Source: Siphonodentalium dalli
Lineage: Eukaryota; Mollusca; Scaphopoda; Gadilida; Siphonodentaliidae
Length of the DNA stretch: 64,000 nt
Assembly: GCA_032622095.1 (NCBI GenBank)
Contig: CP136066.1
Coordinates: 98,667,319 to 98,731,318 of the forward strand
Reading direction: 5' to 3'
Shown here: in pieces, positions 62,676 to 64,000 of the stretch
How positions within the stretch are numbered: the stretch's first letter is position 1
Layout: each line of letters starts with the position of its first letter
Notes under the pieces: model-generated
Database searches by the model: none
What the model saw: the letters and a program-made list of their open reading frames with translations, nothing else
What the model was told of the DNA's origin: nothing
Program-made: the position numbers and the translations under genes

Positions 62676-64000
62676 CTGAAAAAATATGTAACATTCCGTT
62701 AAAGATGTTGTTACTCCTGTTCACTTTAGGTTCCCCATGCGATGTATATAATATATGTTTTTTTTTAATTAGTTGGCCTTTTTGTTTAATCTGGGTTCCT
62801 GTGAATAGCAAGTTCGCATACATGAAGAGTATTATATTACACAGAAAGGACTATATTTCTAACCCCCAAAACAGTCTATAAACTTTTAATTATTTTACCA
62901 CTCCGATGTTTATCAGCTTATATTTGTTACCCACAGTAATCAATGTTACAGCTATATAATATATCGCATATTCGCGTCTGCCGTCTGTTAGGGGTACACT
63001 GATTTAATTTTATCGCCTTCTAAAGTTATACGTGTAACTGCTTGTAAGCTATAATGGCATCCTATATGCAGTTATTTTCGGATAGTTTCTGGCCCAGAGC
63101 TGGTCACATCAAGCTGAAATCAGGAATAGCATTATAGCCTTTCCTATCTTAATCTGGACCTGAATATTTAGATGAGCAAATAATGAATACATGTACATGT
63201 ACCATCTTACGAAGAGTCGTATGGATTACAATATTTTTGTTAAGTTACAGAAGGATCGAAAGTTCGACCCAGAGGGATCAAAACTTATTCCCGTACAGTT
63301 CCATACCCGGTCGACAAAAGATGACGGTCGTGGCATCGGGTGCATGATTTGTATACTAAAGTTCAATATGAAATAGGTTGTCATCGGATAGCACTTCTGG
63401 TTCCAAAAGTTTAATTTTCTTCATCATACTCTTAATAATAAGTAAAATAGTTCTCACAAAATTGGCATGGAGACCTAAATATCCATCTTCAACATGCATA
63501 TGGTTAACATAATTTAAAACGAACCAGCGGGATATATACATCGATTACAAAACGATGAAATCGCCTATTGTGCGAAATTTGGAGATCGTGTATATATAGT
63601 AGATATGGTACAGTAGCATGTTATATATACGTCTCCGAGAAATGCCGAGCGTTGCCATTTGAAAAATGCCTGGGACTATATAACATACAAGGCGCCGATT
63701 TTTCGAAACGTGTTTTGTGACAGTGAATTTTTTTTTAATATAATAATAGAGACCTTAAAATATTCATTTAGTGCGACGTCGGAATACGTCAGCACACTTG
63801 ATCTTCCTTGTTTGGGATCGCTTCGGTGAACGTGTCATGGGCCGGGGCTCGAATCCCACCCACCCACCCCCCCCCCTCCCAAAAAAAATTTGCACTATCT
63901 CAAAAACAAACGTTTCTATTGGTATATAACCTGGTCCATGTGTTTGAGATTCTGGGTAACCTATACATCTACTCTTTGGAGATCATGTGTGGCCACTTCC
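62676..64000. other. intron / right flank, no exon recognised
   Basis: Should be intron of the fibrinogen-domain gene. No upstream FReD exon was found on the minus strand. A poly-C/A-rich tract lies at 63,855-63,890, after GGGGCTCGAATCCC, which resembles a tRNA B box but without a foldable tRNA around it. Confidence 0.4.

Noticed and set aside
62676-62823. Extension of the fibrinogen-domain frame upstream to the first Met
   Set aside because: Similarity to the fibrinogen domain starts right at the TTTTTTCAG acceptor; upstream residues are intron read-through.
63830-63880. tRNA B-box-like GGGGCTCGAATCCC
   Set aside because: No A box or cloverleaf could be drawn, and it runs into a poly-C tract.

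Overview
The window looks like one stretch of a repeat-rich animal genome. The genes are spliced, with AG/GT intron borders and a polyadenylation signal. Non-LTR retrotransposons and small DNA transposons are abundant. The protein families are animal ones: a zona pellucida (ZP) domain membrane protein, a fibrinogen-C-domain protein, a microsomal cytochrome P450 and a ninein-like coiled-coil tail. A marine invertebrate is the most natural reading, but the phylum cannot be fixed from the sequence. Most of the 64 kb is transposable elements and their remnants.

Host genes. The best-supported gene is a ZP-domain protein on the + strand. Seven exons between 43,557 and 59,381 were found by reading splice sites. 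All six junctions keep reading phase, and the chain runs from the first half of the ZP domain through a furin-type site to a transmembrane helix, a short tail, a stop and AATAAA. A signal-peptide exon at 32,891-32,960 has the right phase to be its first coding exon. If so, the intronless P450 gene (34,844-36,373, minus strand) lies inside its first intron. At the left edge, 2,124-2,309 is the last exon of a coiled-coil gene resembling ninein/ninein-like. At the right edge, 62,209-62,675 (minus) is the last exon of a fibrinogen-related protein. Weaker exon candidates lie at 7,396, 25,386, 33,769 and 41,518.

Repeats, left to right. 0.9-9 kb holds DNA-transposon derivatives, including a three-level nest: an 8-bp-TSD hAT element inside a palindromic TA-flanked MITE inside another TIR element. 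9.5-14.3 kb is a degenerate tandem repeat interrupted by two more DNA transposons. 14.5-19.8 kb is a head-to-tail cluster of two related families (called A and B here) that end in GACA-rich and TATA-rich tails. Family B is built of 122-bp units, most carrying an NRF-1-like GCGCATGCGC palindrome. Family A carries many TCAAGGTCA nuclear-receptor half-sites. 20-23.2 kb holds LINE remnants, 24.7-25.2 kb a triplicated MITE, and 25.5-31.8 kb further tandem and dispersed repeats. 36.4-45 kb holds foldback elements and dispersed repeats around the start of the ZP gene. The ZP introns contain a CR1/L2-like LINE at 55.6-57.6 kb, several foldback elements and a cluster of TGATATCA palindromes near 52 kb.

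The genes do not form a pathway. The ZP and fibrinogen-domain products are probably membrane or extracellular proteins, and the P450 an ER-membrane monooxygenase. Family names are my own labels; no database search was possible.
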